Of a stretch of DNA of 64,000 nucleotides, positions 1 through 9,138 are shown piece by piece. Location of the stretch: assembly GCA_963667715.1 (NCBI GenBank), contig OY763926.1, positions 3,968,001 to 4,032,000 of the forward strand. Reading direction: 5' to 3'. A model generated the notes under the pieces. It had not been told where the DNA came from. It searched no databases and was given only the letters and a program-made list of their open reading frames with translations. Source of the stretch: JAFGDI01 sp963667715. GTDB lineage: Bacteria; Planctomycetota; Phycisphaerae; Sedimentisphaerales; SM23-30. Each line of letters opens with the position of its first letter. The first letter of the stretch is position 1. A program made the position numbers and the translations under genes.

Positions 1-1646
1 TTACCGTTAAAAGGTCAGACCTGAATATAAGTGTGATCGAAACCGGCAGTATCAAGCCCCGCTCTCAGGTTGTTATAAAAAATGAACTGGACTCTTCTGC
101 AACTATTACTTATCTGGTAAAAGAAGGTGTTGTTGTCAAAGAAGGCGATTTGCTGGTCGAGTTTGACGCCAGCGGTCTTGAAGACGACAAGATCAACCAG
201 GAGATCCAACTGCAGAACGCTGAAGCCAGTTATGTAAGTGCCAAGGAAAATCTGGCGGTATCAGAAAATCAGGCTCAAAGTGATATCGATCAGGCTGAGC
301 TGAATCTGGAATTTGCCAAGCTGGACCTGGAAAAATATCAGGAGAAGGAATACCAGAACACCCTGTTTGAAATGCAGCAGAATCTTGACCTGGCAGAGGA
401 AGAGCTCGCCAGAGCAGAATACGATTATGAGCAGTCACAGAAACTATACGATGAACAGTATATTTCTCAAACCGAGCTCAAAGCTGACGAACTCTCGTTC
501 AAGCAAAAGAAAAAAAGCGTAGATATTGCTAAAAATAATCTCAGTCTGCTTACCGATTATACACATAAAAGAAAAAGCAGAGAGCTGGAGAGTGATGTAA
601 ACCAGAAGAGTATGGCACTGGAAAGAACTCGCAGAAAGGCCAAGGCCGACGTTACCCAGTCTCAGGCAAATCTCAAAGCCAAAGAAGCTGAGTTCAAACG
701 TCAGCAGGACAGATATACCAGGATCACCGACCAGCTCAGTAAGACCAAGCTATTTGCTCCCGCTGCCGGCATGGTAATTTATCAGACAAGTATGAACCGC
801 GGCAGATGGGGTAATCAGGAAAACCCTCTCGAAGTTGGTCAGACAGTAAGAGGTCGTGAAGACATTATATACCTGCCAACCGCAGATACAACCAAGGCTG
901 ATATCAAGATCCACGAATCTTCATTGAAAAAGATCAAGATCGGTCAAAAGGTAATCGTCAAAGTCGACGCCCTGCCGGACGCTGTTTTCACCGGCAGCAT
1001 TGCCAGAATATCTCCACTACCGGATAATAACTGGATGAACCCTGACATTAACAAGTACCCTTGCGAAGTATATATTGACGAAAATGAATATGACCTGAAA
1101 AACGGCATGAACTGTCGTTGTGAAATACTTATAGAATCACTTAATAATGTACTCTTTGTTCCGCTTCAGGCTGTTATCCAGGTTGGCGAAGATCATTATG
1201 TAGAAGTTAAAGAAGGTAAAAACTACGTCCGCCGTGCTGTTGAGATCGGACTCGATGACAATAAGTGGGTCCATATTATTAGTGGACTAACTGAAGGTGA
1301 TAAAGTTACCCTAACTCCACAACTGAAAGACACTGAGGTCAGGGTCAAATCCAGCGAAGAGATCGAAGCTGAAAAAGAAGCTGCCAAAGCTAATAACCAG
1401 CAAGGCAAGCGTCCAGAACAAGCTGGTCAGGAACGTGGAAAACGCCCTAACGGCAGCCAAGACAGAAACAGCGAAGCTGGACAAAGACCAAACATGCCAC
1501 AGATACCAGCCGGTTCTATGAAAGCTATGCAGAAATTCACAGAAGCCGACAAAGAACGTCTCAAAAATGCTTCGGACGCTGACAAGGCAAAGATATTTAT
1601 GGAGCTTATTAAAAAGTATTCTGATTCAACAGAAAATAAGCAGTAA
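1..1646 (+). CDS. HlyD/MacA-family efflux periplasmic adaptor (5' end missing)
   Basis: Periplasmic adaptor subunit of a tripartite ABC efflux pump, linking an inner-membrane MacB-type permease to an outer-membrane channel. The frame is open to the left window edge, so the true start lies outside; the GTG at 33 is internal. Visible order: a beta strand entering the barrel-sandwich (lipoyl-like) half with KEGVVVKEGDLLVEFD, a long alpha-helical coiled coil (about residues 55-235, Glu/Lys/Gln-rich), the second lipoyl half (KLFAPAAGMVIY), a beta-barrel, and a membrane-proximal domain. The last 90 residues are a Gln/Pro/Arg-rich hydrophilic tail, unusual for MacA. It is followed by the ATPase and permease genes on the same strand, which fixes the assignment to the MacAB type. 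The substrate cannot be inferred. Confidence 0.9.
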   Translation, partial: TVKRSDLNISVIETGSIKPRSQVVIKNELDSSATITYLVKEGVVVKEGDLLVEFDASGLEDDKINQEIQLQNAEASYVSAKENLAVSENQAQSDIDQAELNLEFAKLDLEKYQEKEYQNTLFEMQQNLDLAEEELARAEYDYEQSQKLYDEQYISQTELKADELSFKQKKKSVDIAKNNLSLLTDYTHKRKSRELESDVNQKSMALERTRRKAKADVTQSQANLKAKEAEFKRQQDRYTRITDQLSKTKLFAPAAGMVIYQTSMNRGRWGNQENPLEVGQTVRGREDIIYLPTADTTKADIKIHESSLKKIKIGQKVIVKVDALPDAVFTGSIARISPLPDNNWMNPDINKYPCEVYIDENEYDLKNGMNCRCEILIESLNNVLFVPLQAVIQVGEDHYVEVKEGKNYVRRAVEIGLDDNKWVHIISGLTEGDKVTLTPQLKDTEVRVKSSEEIEAEKEAAKANNQQGKRPEQAGQERGKRPNGSQDRNSEAGQRPNMPQIPAGSMKAMQKFTEADKERLKNASDADKAKIFMELIKKYSDSTENKQ

Positions 1647-1747
1647 GCATTATATTCTCTTTACGTACATAGTAGTTGACGGCCGGGATCAATTACCGCC
1701 AGCTATACTTTCCCAACAACCTTACTTCATATAAAGAAGTTGTGATA

Positions 1748-2431
1748 ATGTCTAAAACAATAGTTAAACTTGATAATGTACGCAAGACCTACGAAATGGG
1801 CTCGGAACAGGTTCATGCTCTGGCCGGGATCTCTCTGGATTTTAAGCAGGGTGAATTTTGGGCTATGATGGGCCCCAGCGGCTCAGGCAAGAGTACCATC
1901 CTCAATATCCTCGGCTGCCTGGATCAGGTGACCAGCGGCGATTATTATCTCGACGATATAAACGTCGCCAATATGGATGATAACCAGCTAAGTGCTATCA
2001 GGCTCAAAAGGCTTGGCTTCATTTTCCAGAGCTTTAATCTGATCCCGCAGTTAACCGTACAGAAAAATATCGAACTGCCGCTATACTACCTCGGCTGGGA
2101 AGATCACGAAAGTGCGGAACGGGCAAAGATGCTCGCCGATATGGTAGGTCTTGGCGAAAGACTTAATCACCGCCCTGCCGAACTATCAGGCGGTCAGCGT
2201 CAAAGAGCTGCGATCGCCCGCTCACTTGCGAATGACCCGCAGATAATTCTCGCCGACGAACCAACTGGTAATCTGGATACTAAAACCGGTGACCAGATAA
2301 TGAACATGCTCTGTGAACTGCACGGCGAAGGGAAAACGATCATCATGGTAACTCATGAACCTGAGATCGCCGAGTACACATCCCATCAGCTGCATATGCG
2401 AGATGGGAAAATAGACCAGATAAAATATTGA
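1748..2431 (+). CDS. MacB/LolD-type ABC transporter ATP-binding protein
   Basis: Cytoplasmic ATPase (227 aa) powering the adjacent permease. The Walker A motif GPSGSGKST, Q-loop (FQSFNLIPQLTV), signature LSGGQRQR, Walker B IILADEPTGNLD and switch histidine (VTHEPE) are all present, in the spacing typical of the MacB/LolD/FtsE group. An upstream in-frame extension to 1676 exists, but I choose the ATG at 1748: the homologous domain begins there (MSKTIVKLDNVRKTY) and a purine-rich AAAGAAG sits just upstream. In E. coli MacB the ATPase and permease are one protein; here they are two genes separated by a 184-bp spacer that contains a striking repeat structure. Confidence 0.93.
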   Translation: MSKTIVKLDNVRKTYEMGSEQVHALAGISLDFKQGEFWAMMGPSGSGKSTILNILGCLDQVTSGDYYLDDINVANMDDNQLSAIRLKRLGFIFQSFNLIPQLTVQKNIELPLYYLGWEDHESAERAKMLADMVGLGERLNHRPAELSGGQRQRAAIARSLANDPQIILADEPTGNLDTKTGDQIMNMLCELHGEGKTIIMVTHEPEIAEYTSHQLHMRDGKIDQIKY

Positions 2432-2435
2432 AGAA

Positions 2436-2591
2436 GTAATAAGTAACAGGTAACAGGTAACAAGCTCAGGTTTCGGCCTTCGGCCGAGATTATTTTCGAC
2501 ACAGGCAAAGCCTGAAAATAAACAAAATAGTCTCGAGCGGAGCGAGAATCCTCAACTTGTTACTTGTTACTTGTTATCTATTACTTATTAA
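2436..2591 (+). repeat. Intercistronic two-armed tandem-repeat element with three internal hairpins
   Basis: Starts 5 bp after the ATPase stop codon and ends 24 bp before the permease start. The left arm holds GTAACAG heptamers in tandem (2442-2463); the right arm holds the inverse TTGTTAC heptamers (2556-2591). The arms can pair over roughly 30 bp with mismatches. Between them lie three short perfect or near-perfect hairpins: CGGCC-tt-CGGCCG (2474-2486), CAGGC-aaa-GCCTG (2502-2514) and TCTCG..CGAGA (2531-2547). The predicted single-strand fold is a cloverleaf. Seen directly; function unknown. Confidence 0.75.
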
Positions 2592-2615
2592 CCACAAAAC
2601 ACATAAAGCAATAAT

Positions 2616-3884
2616 ATGGCAAATAAATTCGTTAGAAATATATCGCTTGGTATTGAGAACCTGCTTCTCCATAAGATGCGTTCATTCCTGACTACCCTGG
2701 GTATAGTCTTTGGTGTCGGTAGTGTTGTGGCTATGCTCAGCGTTGGTGAAGGTGCCGGCAAGGCGGCTCTGGAACAGATACGCAAGCTCGGTAGTCATAA
2801 TATCATCATCAATTCTCAGAAGGATGTTGAGTCTATGGAAAACTCCAGCTCCTTCTCTCGTATAAATGTCTACGGGCTCACCTGGAGTGATTTCGATAAG
2901 ATGATTGACACCTATTCCCATGTACAGACCGTTGTACCTGCCAAGCTCATACGCAAGACTGCACGACTCGGCGAAAGAAATATCGAACTGCGTATCGTCG
3001 GAACTACGCCAGAGTGGTTCAAGCTAGTACCTCGTGACCTGATCGCCGGTCGTCTGATCACTCAGGATGATATAGAAAAGAATGCCCCGGTCGCAGTTCT
3101 TACCGAACATGGCGCACGCCGGATACTGGCCGCTGATAATACTATCGGCCAGATCATTAACCTCGGCGGCGACGCTTTCGAAGTTGTTGGTATAATAAAA
3201 ACCGAAGAAGGTCAGTCCAGCGGTGGTATCCAGATAACTGATAGCGAAGTTGATATATATGTTCCTATTTATGTGTCCCGTGCCTACTTCGGTGACATTT
3301 ACGTAAAGAATACTTCCGGCAGCCGGATAATGGAGCAGGTTGAACTACATCAGATAATTGTTGAAACTGATAGTATCGACAATGTTGAATCAACCGCTGC
3401 GTCTATCGAACATATGCTGAACCTGTCGCATAAAAAGAAAGACTATAAAACACATGTACCCCTGGCACTCAAACGTCAGGCTGAAGCGGCCAAGCGAACT
3501 TCCAATATCGTACTCGGCTCTATCGCCTGTATCAGTCTACTGGTCGGTGGTATCGGCATTATGAATATTATGCTTGCCAGTGTCACTGAACGCACACGTG
3601 AGATCGGTATCCGCCGTGCTATCGGAGCCAAGAAAAACCAGATCATCATCCAGTTCCTGATCGAAACGGTTGTACTCAGTACCATAGGCGGTCTTATCGG
3701 TGTACTGGTCGGAGTAACTATCCCGCAAATAATCGAAATGATGTCCGGCATGCCGACTGTTGTTACTATGTGGGGCGTTATGCTGCCGCTGCTGATAAGC
3801 GTAGGGATCGGTATACTATTCGGAATCTACCCCGCTGTACAAGCAGCCAATGTAGACCCGATCATAGCCCTCCGCCACGAATAG
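2616..3884 (+). CDS. MacB-family ABC transporter permease (FtsX domain)
   Basis: Inner-membrane permease (422 aa) of the efflux system. One N-terminal transmembrane helix (about residues 20-42, within LTTLGIVFGVGSVVAML) is followed by a roughly 230-residue MacB periplasmic core domain. The C-terminal FtsX domain has three predicted helices, including the conserved start IMNIMLASVTERTREIGIRR, which is the coupling region to the ATPase. The start ATG at 2616 begins ANKFVRNISLGIENLL. It forms an operon with the adaptor and ATPase upstream. It lacks the fused ATPase domain seen in E. coli MacB. The transported molecule (peptide, lipid or antibiotic) is not evident. Confidence 0.92.
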   Translation: MANKFVRNISLGIENLLLHKMRSFLTTLGIVFGVGSVVAMLSVGEGAGKAALEQIRKLGSHNIIINSQKDVESMENSSSFSRINVYGLTWSDFDKMIDTYSHVQTVVPAKLIRKTARLGERNIELRIVGTTPEWFKLVPRDLIAGRLITQDDIEKNAPVAVLTEHGARRILAADNTIGQIINLGGDAFEVVGIIKTEEGQSSGGIQITDSEVDIYVPIYVSRAYFGDIYVKNTSGSRIMEQVELHQIIVETDSIDNVESTAASIEHMLNLSHKKKDYKTHVPLALKRQAEAAKRTSNIVLGSIACISLLVGGIGIMNIMLASVTERTREIGIRRAIGAKKNQIIIQFLIETVVLSTIGGLIGVLVGVTIPQIIEMMSGMPTVVTMWGVMLPLLISVGIGILFGIYPAVQAANVDPIIALRHE

Positions 3885-4023
3885 CCACAAGGTGCCGCTG
3901 CCAAACCGCCGCTGATGACAGCGACGGCGACTAATTGAGTTGAAACTATTAAATGCGGCCTGCCCTCGTTGGGGCGGCTGTTCTTTTTCCGAGTTGGGAC
4001 TAAGAAAAGATACTTAACAAAAT

Positions 4024-4058
4024 CCGCAACTTACTTTCTTACAACCTTACTACCTTCA
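4024..4058 (-). repeat. Degenerate 8-bp tandem repeat downstream of gcvPB
   Basis: On the minus strand this reads GGTAGTAA, GGTTGTAA, GAAAGTAA in tandem. The unit GGTTGTAA also occurs in the tract on the other side of gcvPB (5689-5724), so gcvPB is bracketed by related octamers. Confidence 0.5.
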
Positions 4059-4060
4059 TT

Positions 4061-4112
4061 AAAACAAAAAAGCCGCCATCGCAAAGTTTATCTGCAATGG
4101 CGGCTTTTATCT
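4061..4112. terminator. Bidirectional intrinsic terminator between the macB-type permease and gcvPB
   Basis: Stem GCCGCCATtGCAga / ..TGCAATGGCGGC (4072-4104), with A-run before and T-run after, so it can serve both convergent transcripts. Confidence 0.85.
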
Positions 4113-4148
4113 TAACTTATATACTTGTGCACTTATGCACAGCCACAC

Positions 4149-5603
4149 TTACTTCAGCGAAGCGATATTCGGCTGGCGAGCGGCAAGTGTATCATCTAGC
4201 CTGCTCACTGGTGTGGTCTTTGGCGTGTCGAGAACTGCCTGCGGGTTAGCCTTAACCTCATTGGCGATCTCGATCATAGCTTCGATAAATTCATCGATCA
4301 CTTCCTTGCTCTCGGTTTCGGTCGGCTCGATCATAAGAGCTTCCTTCACGATAAGCGGGAAGTACATTGTCGGCGGATGGAAGCCGCGGTCGATAAGTGC
4401 CTTGGCAATATCCATCGCATGAACTCCATACTCGTTCTGGCCGGCACCGCTAAAGACACATTCATGCTTACATACCTGAGGGTATGGCAGCTCGTAGAAG
4501 TCTTTGAGACGTTCTTTGATATAGTTAGCGTTAAGTACCGCATTGCCGCTTACCCGACGCAGGCCCTTAGCACCCAGTCGCAGGATATAAGCGTAAGCTC
4601 TCAGGATAATGCCAAAATTACCGTAGAACGGGGCAATATAGCCAATACTATCCGGGCGGTTATATCTCAGACGATATGCACCATCTTCATCCTTGGCAAC
4701 TACCGCTATTGGTAAAAACGGCTCGAGCTTTTCGCAAACGCCAACCGGGCCGGAACCTGGGCCGCCGCCGCCGTGTGGTGTTGCAAAGCTCTTATGCAGG
4801 TTAACGTGCATAACATCAAAGCCAATATCACCAGGGCGAACACGACCAACAATCGCGTTAAGGTTAGCACCATCATAATATGTCAGGCCGTCAACGCTGT
4901 GGATCAGGTCACATATCTCTTTTACGTGCGGATTGAATAAGCCAAGGGTATTCGGACAGGTCAACATCAAACCAGCAACCTTGTCATTTATCGCAGCCTT
5001 GAGCAGGTCAAGATCCATAACGCCGTTTTCATCACTTGGGATACTCTTGACCTTATAGCCGGCGATCGCAGCACTGGCAGGGTTAGTACCATGAGCACTG
5101 TCCGGGATAAGGATGGTATCCTTGTGGCTATTGCCTTGCTTACGATGGTAGGCAGCTATTATCATAATACCGGTCAGCTCGCCATGAGAGCCTGCCATCG
5201 GCTGCATTGTAAATGCATGCATACCACAGATCTCGCTGAGCATCTTATCCATATCATAAAGAACCTGCAGCCCGCCCTGAGTAAGGGCACCACCGCTGCG
5301 CAGCTGAGGCAGCAGCGGATGCAGATTTGCAAAGTCCGGCATCCCGGCGATGACCTCAGTCATCTTAGGATTATATTTCATTGTACAACTGCCCAGCGGA
5401 TAGAAGTTGGTATCAACACCAAAATTCATTCTGCTCAAAGCGGTAAAGTGACGTACCACATCACTCTCACCCAACTCCGGCAGCTCAGCATCGCCAGCTC
5501 TAAGATACTTCTCTTCCAGATAATGGGTTGCCTTAGGCACACCAGTAAGGTCAAACCGAGTACCACGGCGACCTTTAACACTTTTATCGAATATAAGTTT
5601 CAT
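4149..5603 (-). CDS. gcvPB: Glycine dehydrogenase (decarboxylating) subunit 2, P-protein beta half
   Basis: Half of the two-subunit P-protein of the glycine cleavage system. It binds pyridoxal phosphate, decarboxylates glycine and hands the aminomethyl group to lipoyl-GcvH. At 484 aa it matches the split form found in many bacteria and archaea. The PLP-lysine segment HVNLHKSFATPHGGGGPG is intact (about residue 270), as are the upstream SAHGTNPASA and NTLGLF motifs. It is the last gene of the gcvT-gcvH-gcvPA-gcvPB operon, 134 bp behind gcvPA; that gap holds an inverted octamer-repeat element. The start ATG at 5603 (MKLIFDKSVKGRRG) matches the family start. No lpd (L-protein) is in the window. 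Confidence 0.97.
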   Translation of the reverse strand: MKLIFDKSVKGRRGTRFDLTGVPKATHYLEEKYLRAGDAELPELGESDVVRHFTALSRMNFGVDTNFYPLGSCTMKYNPKMTEVIAGMPDFANLHPLLPQLRSGGALTQGGLQVLYDMDKMLSEICGMHAFTMQPMAGSHGELTGIMIIAAYHRKQGNSHKDTILIPDSAHGTNPASAAIAGYKVKSIPSDENGVMDLDLLKAAINDKVAGLMLTCPNTLGLFNPHVKEICDLIHSVDGLTYYDGANLNAIVGRVRPGDIGFDVMHVNLHKSFATPHGGGGPGSGPVGVCEKLEPFLPIAVVAKDEDGAYRLRYNRPDSIGYIAPFYGNFGIILRAYAYILRLGAKGLRRVSGNAVLNANYIKERLKDFYELPYPQVCKHECVFSGAGQNEYGVHAMDIAKALIDRGFHPPTMYFPLIVKEALMIEPTETESKEVIDEFIEAMIEIANEVKANPQAVLDTPKTTPVSRLDDTLAARQPNIASLK

Positions 5604-5634
5604 TTACAAATTCCTTCGGAATGAATATTGGAAA

Positions 5635-5724
5635 AGGCAGTAAGGTTGAAAGGAAGAAAGGTGGTAAGGGATGGTTTCTCGCTCCGCCCCTTACTGCCTT
5701 TCAACCTTACAACCTTTCAACCTT
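5635..5724 (-). repeat. Two-armed 8-bp tandem-repeat element between gcvPA and gcvPB
   Basis: On the minus strand the octamers GGAATAAA, GGTTGAAA, GGTTGTAA, GGTTGAAA, GGCAGTAA follow the gcvPA stop. An inverted set (5635-5670) lies just before gcvPB, so the arms can pair over about 30 bp. The short centre contains TCTCGCTCCGCC, which matches the core hairpin (TCTCGCTCCGCTCGAGA on the minus strand) of the element at 2436-2591. Confidence 0.7.
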
Positions 5725-5737
5725 TATTCCTTAAATT

Positions 5738-7069
5738 TTACAGAACACTTTCCAATGCTTCTGCCAGCATACCAATTTCAGTACGGGTACGTTTCTCGGT
5801 TACTGCTATCATCATGGTATTATCCATACCTTCGTAATAGCGGAAGAGCGGGAACCCGGCAGCGAAACCGCGACTGATAAGTTCAGCGGCGACATCAGCG
5901 GCATTACGCGGCAGCTCGACAACAAATTCATTGAAGAACCAGCGATTCTGGAAGCGAGGCTGAACACCTGGTATTGAACAGATACGCTCGAAGGCATATG
6001 ACGCCTTGTCATAACAGTTCATAGCCAGCTCTTTATAGCCTTTCTTACCGACCAGCGACATATAAATAGTCGCCGCTAACGCACAAAGCGATTCATTGGA
6101 ACAAATATTCGAATTGGCCTTGGCACGACGAATATGCTGTTCGCGAGCCTGTAAGGTCAGGACAAAGCCTTCCCTGTCCTCAGTATCACGAGTAATACCA
6201 CAGATACGGCCCGGCATATTACGAACATACTTCATATTCGTTGCCATAAAGCCCAGGTACGGCCCGCCAAAGCTCAGCGGGATACCAAGCGACTGACCTT
6301 CACCAGTTACAATATCAACTCCCATCTCACCTGGGGTCTTGATAAGACCAAGCGAGATCGGGTAAACGGAACTGATAACCAGTGCCTTTTTAGCATGTAC
6401 CATCTCAACGATATCAGTAAAATCATCGATCAGGCCAAAGAAGTTCGGGTTCTGTACGATCACTGCCGCTGTTTTATCGTCTAGTTCAGCTTCGATCGCT
6501 GCCCGATTGGCTCGACCATCTTCATTCTTGATCGTCACCAGTTCGATCTGCAAATTGCGGGTATAGCTCTCCAGCATAACACGATAGATCGGGTTAACTG
6601 AATCGTCCAGGATGATCTTGCCGCGCTTGGTTATACGCATCGCCATCATCATAGCTTCGTAAAGTGCGGTACCACCATCGTAGATCGATGCGTTCGAACA
6701 CTCCATATCAGTTATCCGACAGATCATCGACTGGAACTCATACATAGCCTGTAAAGTACCCTGGCTCAGCTCTGGCTGATATGGAGTATAGGCTGTATAA
6801 AATTCACCGCGGCTCAACATTGCATTTACCGCAGCCGGAATAAAATGGTCATAGAAACCACCGCCCATAAAGCAGGTAAGGTGGCTATGGTTCTTGTCAG
6901 CGAGCTTTGACAGCTGCTGAGTAACCTGCAGTTCTGACCGGGCTTCCGGTATATCTAATGTATCGATCAGAAGCTCTGACGGCACATCGGCAAACAGGTC
7001 ATCCATTTTCAAACCAAGAAAGTCGAGCATCTCCTGACGCTGCTGCTTGGTATTTAGGATATATGGCAT
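5738..7069 (-). CDS. gcvPA: Glycine dehydrogenase (decarboxylating) subunit 1, P-protein alpha half
   Basis: Partner of GcvPB; together they form the heterotetrameric P-protein that decarboxylates glycine. At 443 aa it has the usual length. Family landmarks include the PTELLIDT-like N-terminus (PSELLIDTL), FMGGGFYDHFIPA, ARGEFYTAYTPYQPE-like (SRGEFYTAYTPYQPE), SNASIYDGGTA and the C-terminal NRWFFNEFVVELP. This half carries no PLP lysine, as expected. The start ATG at 7069 is preceded by CGGAGAAATAT, a reasonable ribosome-binding site. It lies 307 bp downstream of gcvH; that gap is occupied by a 175-bp inverted-terminus element, which interrupts an otherwise compact operon. Confidence 0.96.
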   Translation of the reverse strand: MPYILNTKQQRQEMLDFLGLKMDDLFADVPSELLIDTLDIPEARSELQVTQQLSKLADKNHSHLTCFMGGGFYDHFIPAAVNAMLSRGEFYTAYTPYQPELSQGTLQAMYEFQSMICRITDMECSNASIYDGGTALYEAMMMAMRITKRGKIILDDSVNPIYRVMLESYTRNLQIELVTIKNEDGRANRAAIEAELDDKTAAVIVQNPNFFGLIDDFTDIVEMVHAKKALVISSVYPISLGLIKTPGEMGVDIVTGEGQSLGIPLSFGGPYLGFMATNMKYVRNMPGRICGITRDTEDREGFVLTLQAREQHIRRAKANSNICSNESLCALAATIYMSLVGKKGYKELAMNCYDKASYAFERICSIPGVQPRFQNRWFFNEFVVELPRNAADVAAELISRGFAAGFPLFRYYEGMDNTMMIAVTEKRTRTEIGMLAEALESVL

Positions 7070-7171
7070 ATATTTCTCCGAATCATATTAGTAATAAGAA
7101 ATAACAAACAAGCTATAAGCTCTACTCTCTCGCTAAGAGCGTTATCTACCTTAGACGATACTTAAGCTTAT

Positions 7172-7346
7172 AGGTAACCTCTGAAAATTGCTTTTGAGGC
7201 GAAAGCGAGGATTGTTTTTTACTGACAAGGAACGAAGAACCGGGCATATTGGCCCCGATATACGTCGGGGTTCACGGTTTTTCGTAACGCAGCTCAGGAA
7301 AAATCAAGACCGTTTGTAGCCCGGAATGATTTTTTAGAGGTTGCCT
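7172..7346. mobile_element. MITE-like 175-bp element with inverted termini (no coding capacity)
   Basis: Left end AGGTAACCTCTGAAAATTGC (7172-7191). Right end TTTTTAGAGGTTGCCT (7331-7346), whose reverse complement AGGCAACCTCTAAAAA matches the left end at 14 of 16 positions. The interior is highly self-complementary in places, including the perfect hairpin CCCCGAtatacgTCGGGG (7253-7270). The same two end sequences recur singly at 19891 and 22535. It lies between gcvH and gcvPA. I see no unambiguous target-site duplication. Mobility is inferred, not shown. Confidence 0.5.
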
Positions 7347-7376
7347 TTATACTATTTCCTGTCACTATCTCTTTTT

Positions 7377-7754
7377 TTACAGTGTCTCTAGATAGTCTTT
7401 ATATTCCTGGTAGTCCATCAGCTGCTTCGGCATACCGTGTACTTCCATCTTACAGATCCAGCCTTCACCAAACGGATCTTCATTTACCTTTTCAGGATTT
7501 TCATCAAGGCCATGATTAACTTCTAACACCTTACCGTCGGCTGGTGCAAAGATATCACTTGCCGCCTTTGAGCTTTCAATAGAACACAGCTCTACATTCT
7601 GTTCTGCTTCAGCACCAATTTCCGGCAGCTCAACATAAACTACATCACCAAGCTGTTCTACGGCAAAGTCGGTAATACCCATTACTCCGGTCTGGCCTTC
7701 GATATAGATCCATTCATGTTCCTTAGAATAAAGCATCTTTGTCTGGTCAAGCAT
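7377..7754 (-). CDS. gcvH: Glycine cleavage system H protein
   Basis: Lipoyl carrier (125 aa) that shuttles the aminomethyl group between P- and T-proteins. The lipoylation site is Lys63 in CSIESSKAASDIFAP, and the flanking H-protein motifs YSKEHEWI and MGITDFAVEQLGDVVYVELP are complete. It lies 97 bp downstream of gcvT in the operon. The start ATG at 7754 is preceded by CAGGAGATCATT, a strong Shine-Dalgarno. Confidence 0.97.
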   Translation of the reverse strand: MLDQTKMLYSKEHEWIYIEGQTGVMGITDFAVEQLGDVVYVELPEIGAEAEQNVELCSIESSKAASDIFAPADGKVLEVNHGLDENPEKVNEDPFGEGWICKMEVHGMPKQLMDYQEYKDYLETL

Positions 7755-7851
7755 AATGATCTCCTGAAAATAAATTTAATTACACATTTTAATTTTAATA
7801 TCAATAGCCGGCGGTTCCCTACCCGGCATAAAAAACACATACTATTTCAAA

Positions 7852-9066
7852 TTAGAATTTTACAAATCTTTTTGTCACAACTCCGCTCAGCTCGGCTTCA
7901 TAACTTTCGCCTACCTGGCAGCTTTCAACCTTACCCTGCTTTATATGACGCTCATTACGTGCCACATAATAGCCGCCGACACTATCACCGGCCTTGAACG
8001 CGTTCACCTGGCAGAAAGCCAGCACAATCTGCACATCGCCGCTCTTGGCACTGCTAAGCACCTGACCGACACATATGCCGTCCTTGTTCAATATGCCGTC
8101 ATGTTCTCTTACCGGCCTGACACCTCTCGATGCGTCCAGCTCAAGCCGATATATCCTCATAGCAAAATCAGCCGCCTTGGCCTTTACCGCATCACAGCCA
8201 ACAAACCAGCCCTTATCTAGTGAAACAGCCCAGCTGTAACCTGCCTGGAATGGAGATATACCATGTTCACCTTCCAGCTCGTGGCCATAAAGCGGCAGAC
8301 CGCCTTCGATACGCAAGCTGTCGCGAGCGCCCAGCCCGCAAGGAATAACACCTTTATCTTTTCCGGCCTCAAGTAACGCGTCCCAAAGATCGCCAACCTT
8401 ATCAGGGTGAACCAGAAACTCACTACCCTCTGCCGAACCTGTATAACCGGTCTTACATACTAAAGTACTTATACCGGCAACCTCAACTTCACAAAACTCA
8501 AACGAGCCTAGCGAACAATATTTCTCACGCTGAGCTTCATCGGCAATCAGCGACGCGATAAGCTCTTTAGACTTTGGCCCCTGTAAAGGCATAACCAGCC
8601 TGCGATCGTCACCTGATGTCTCGGCCCGAAGGTCACGGATAACTGGCAGCTCTGTAAGCTTATCACCTAGCAGCTCAGCAATACCCGCGAGATGTTTCTG
8701 TACCTTGGCATCGTTAGCAGCATTAACTACCATAACATACTTTTCTGAACTTACCCGATACACGATCAGGTCATCGATAACAGTACCGTCAGCTTCAAAG
8801 AAAAAAGAATACTGGGCCTGGCCGTCAGATAGTTTGCAAATATCATTACCAGTTACCAGATTTAGGAATTCACCTGCGGTTGGACCGGTAAAGTCAAGTG
8901 TCCCCATATGGGTACAATCAAATAGACCCGCTGCTGTGCGTACCGCTTCATGTTCTGCTTTTATCGAGCTGTACCACAAAGGCATAATATATCCGGCAAA
9001 ATCTGCCATATTTTTACCGCCGGTCAGGGCAACATGCTTTTCATATAATCTTGTCTGCTGTGTCAT
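7852..9066 (-). CDS. gcvT: Aminomethyltransferase (glycine cleavage T protein)
   Basis: Transfers the methylene group from aminomethyl-lipoyl-H protein to tetrahydrofolate, releasing ammonia. It is 404 aa, slightly longer than the common 360-375. The N-terminal GCV_T domain shows ADFAGYIMPLWY, FDCTHMGTLDFTGP and the conserved folate-site segment YTGSAEGSEFLVHP. The C-terminal barrel follows with GARDSLRIEGGLPLYGHEL. In the family the MGTLDFTGP position usually reads MGxxxVxG, so the site is slightly divergent. It is the first gene of the gcv operon. The leader contains a tandem glycine riboswitch and terminator, so expression should rise with glycine. The start ATG at 9066 follows CAGGAACG. 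Confidence 0.95.
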   Translation of the reverse strand: MTQQTRLYEKHVALTGGKNMADFAGYIMPLWYSSIKAEHEAVRTAAGLFDCTHMGTLDFTGPTAGEFLNLVTGNDICKLSDGQAQYSFFFEADGTVIDDLIVYRVSSEKYVMVVNAANDAKVQKHLAGIAELLGDKLTELPVIRDLRAETSGDDRRLVMPLQGPKSKELIASLIADEAQREKYCSLGSFEFCEVEVAGISTLVCKTGYTGSAEGSEFLVHPDKVGDLWDALLEAGKDKGVIPCGLGARDSLRIEGGLPLYGHELEGEHGISPFQAGYSWAVSLDKGWFVGCDAVKAKAADFAMRIYRLELDASRGVRPVREHDGILNKDGICVGQVLSSAKSGDVQIVLAFCQVNAFKAGDSVGGYYVARNERHIKQGKVESCQVGESYEAELSGVVTKRFVKF

Positions 9067-9138
9067 AATTATTTTCGTTCCTGCTGAATTGTATCACTTT
9101 AGGGCTTTTTCAATTTCAATCTGGTACATCTGTAACTC

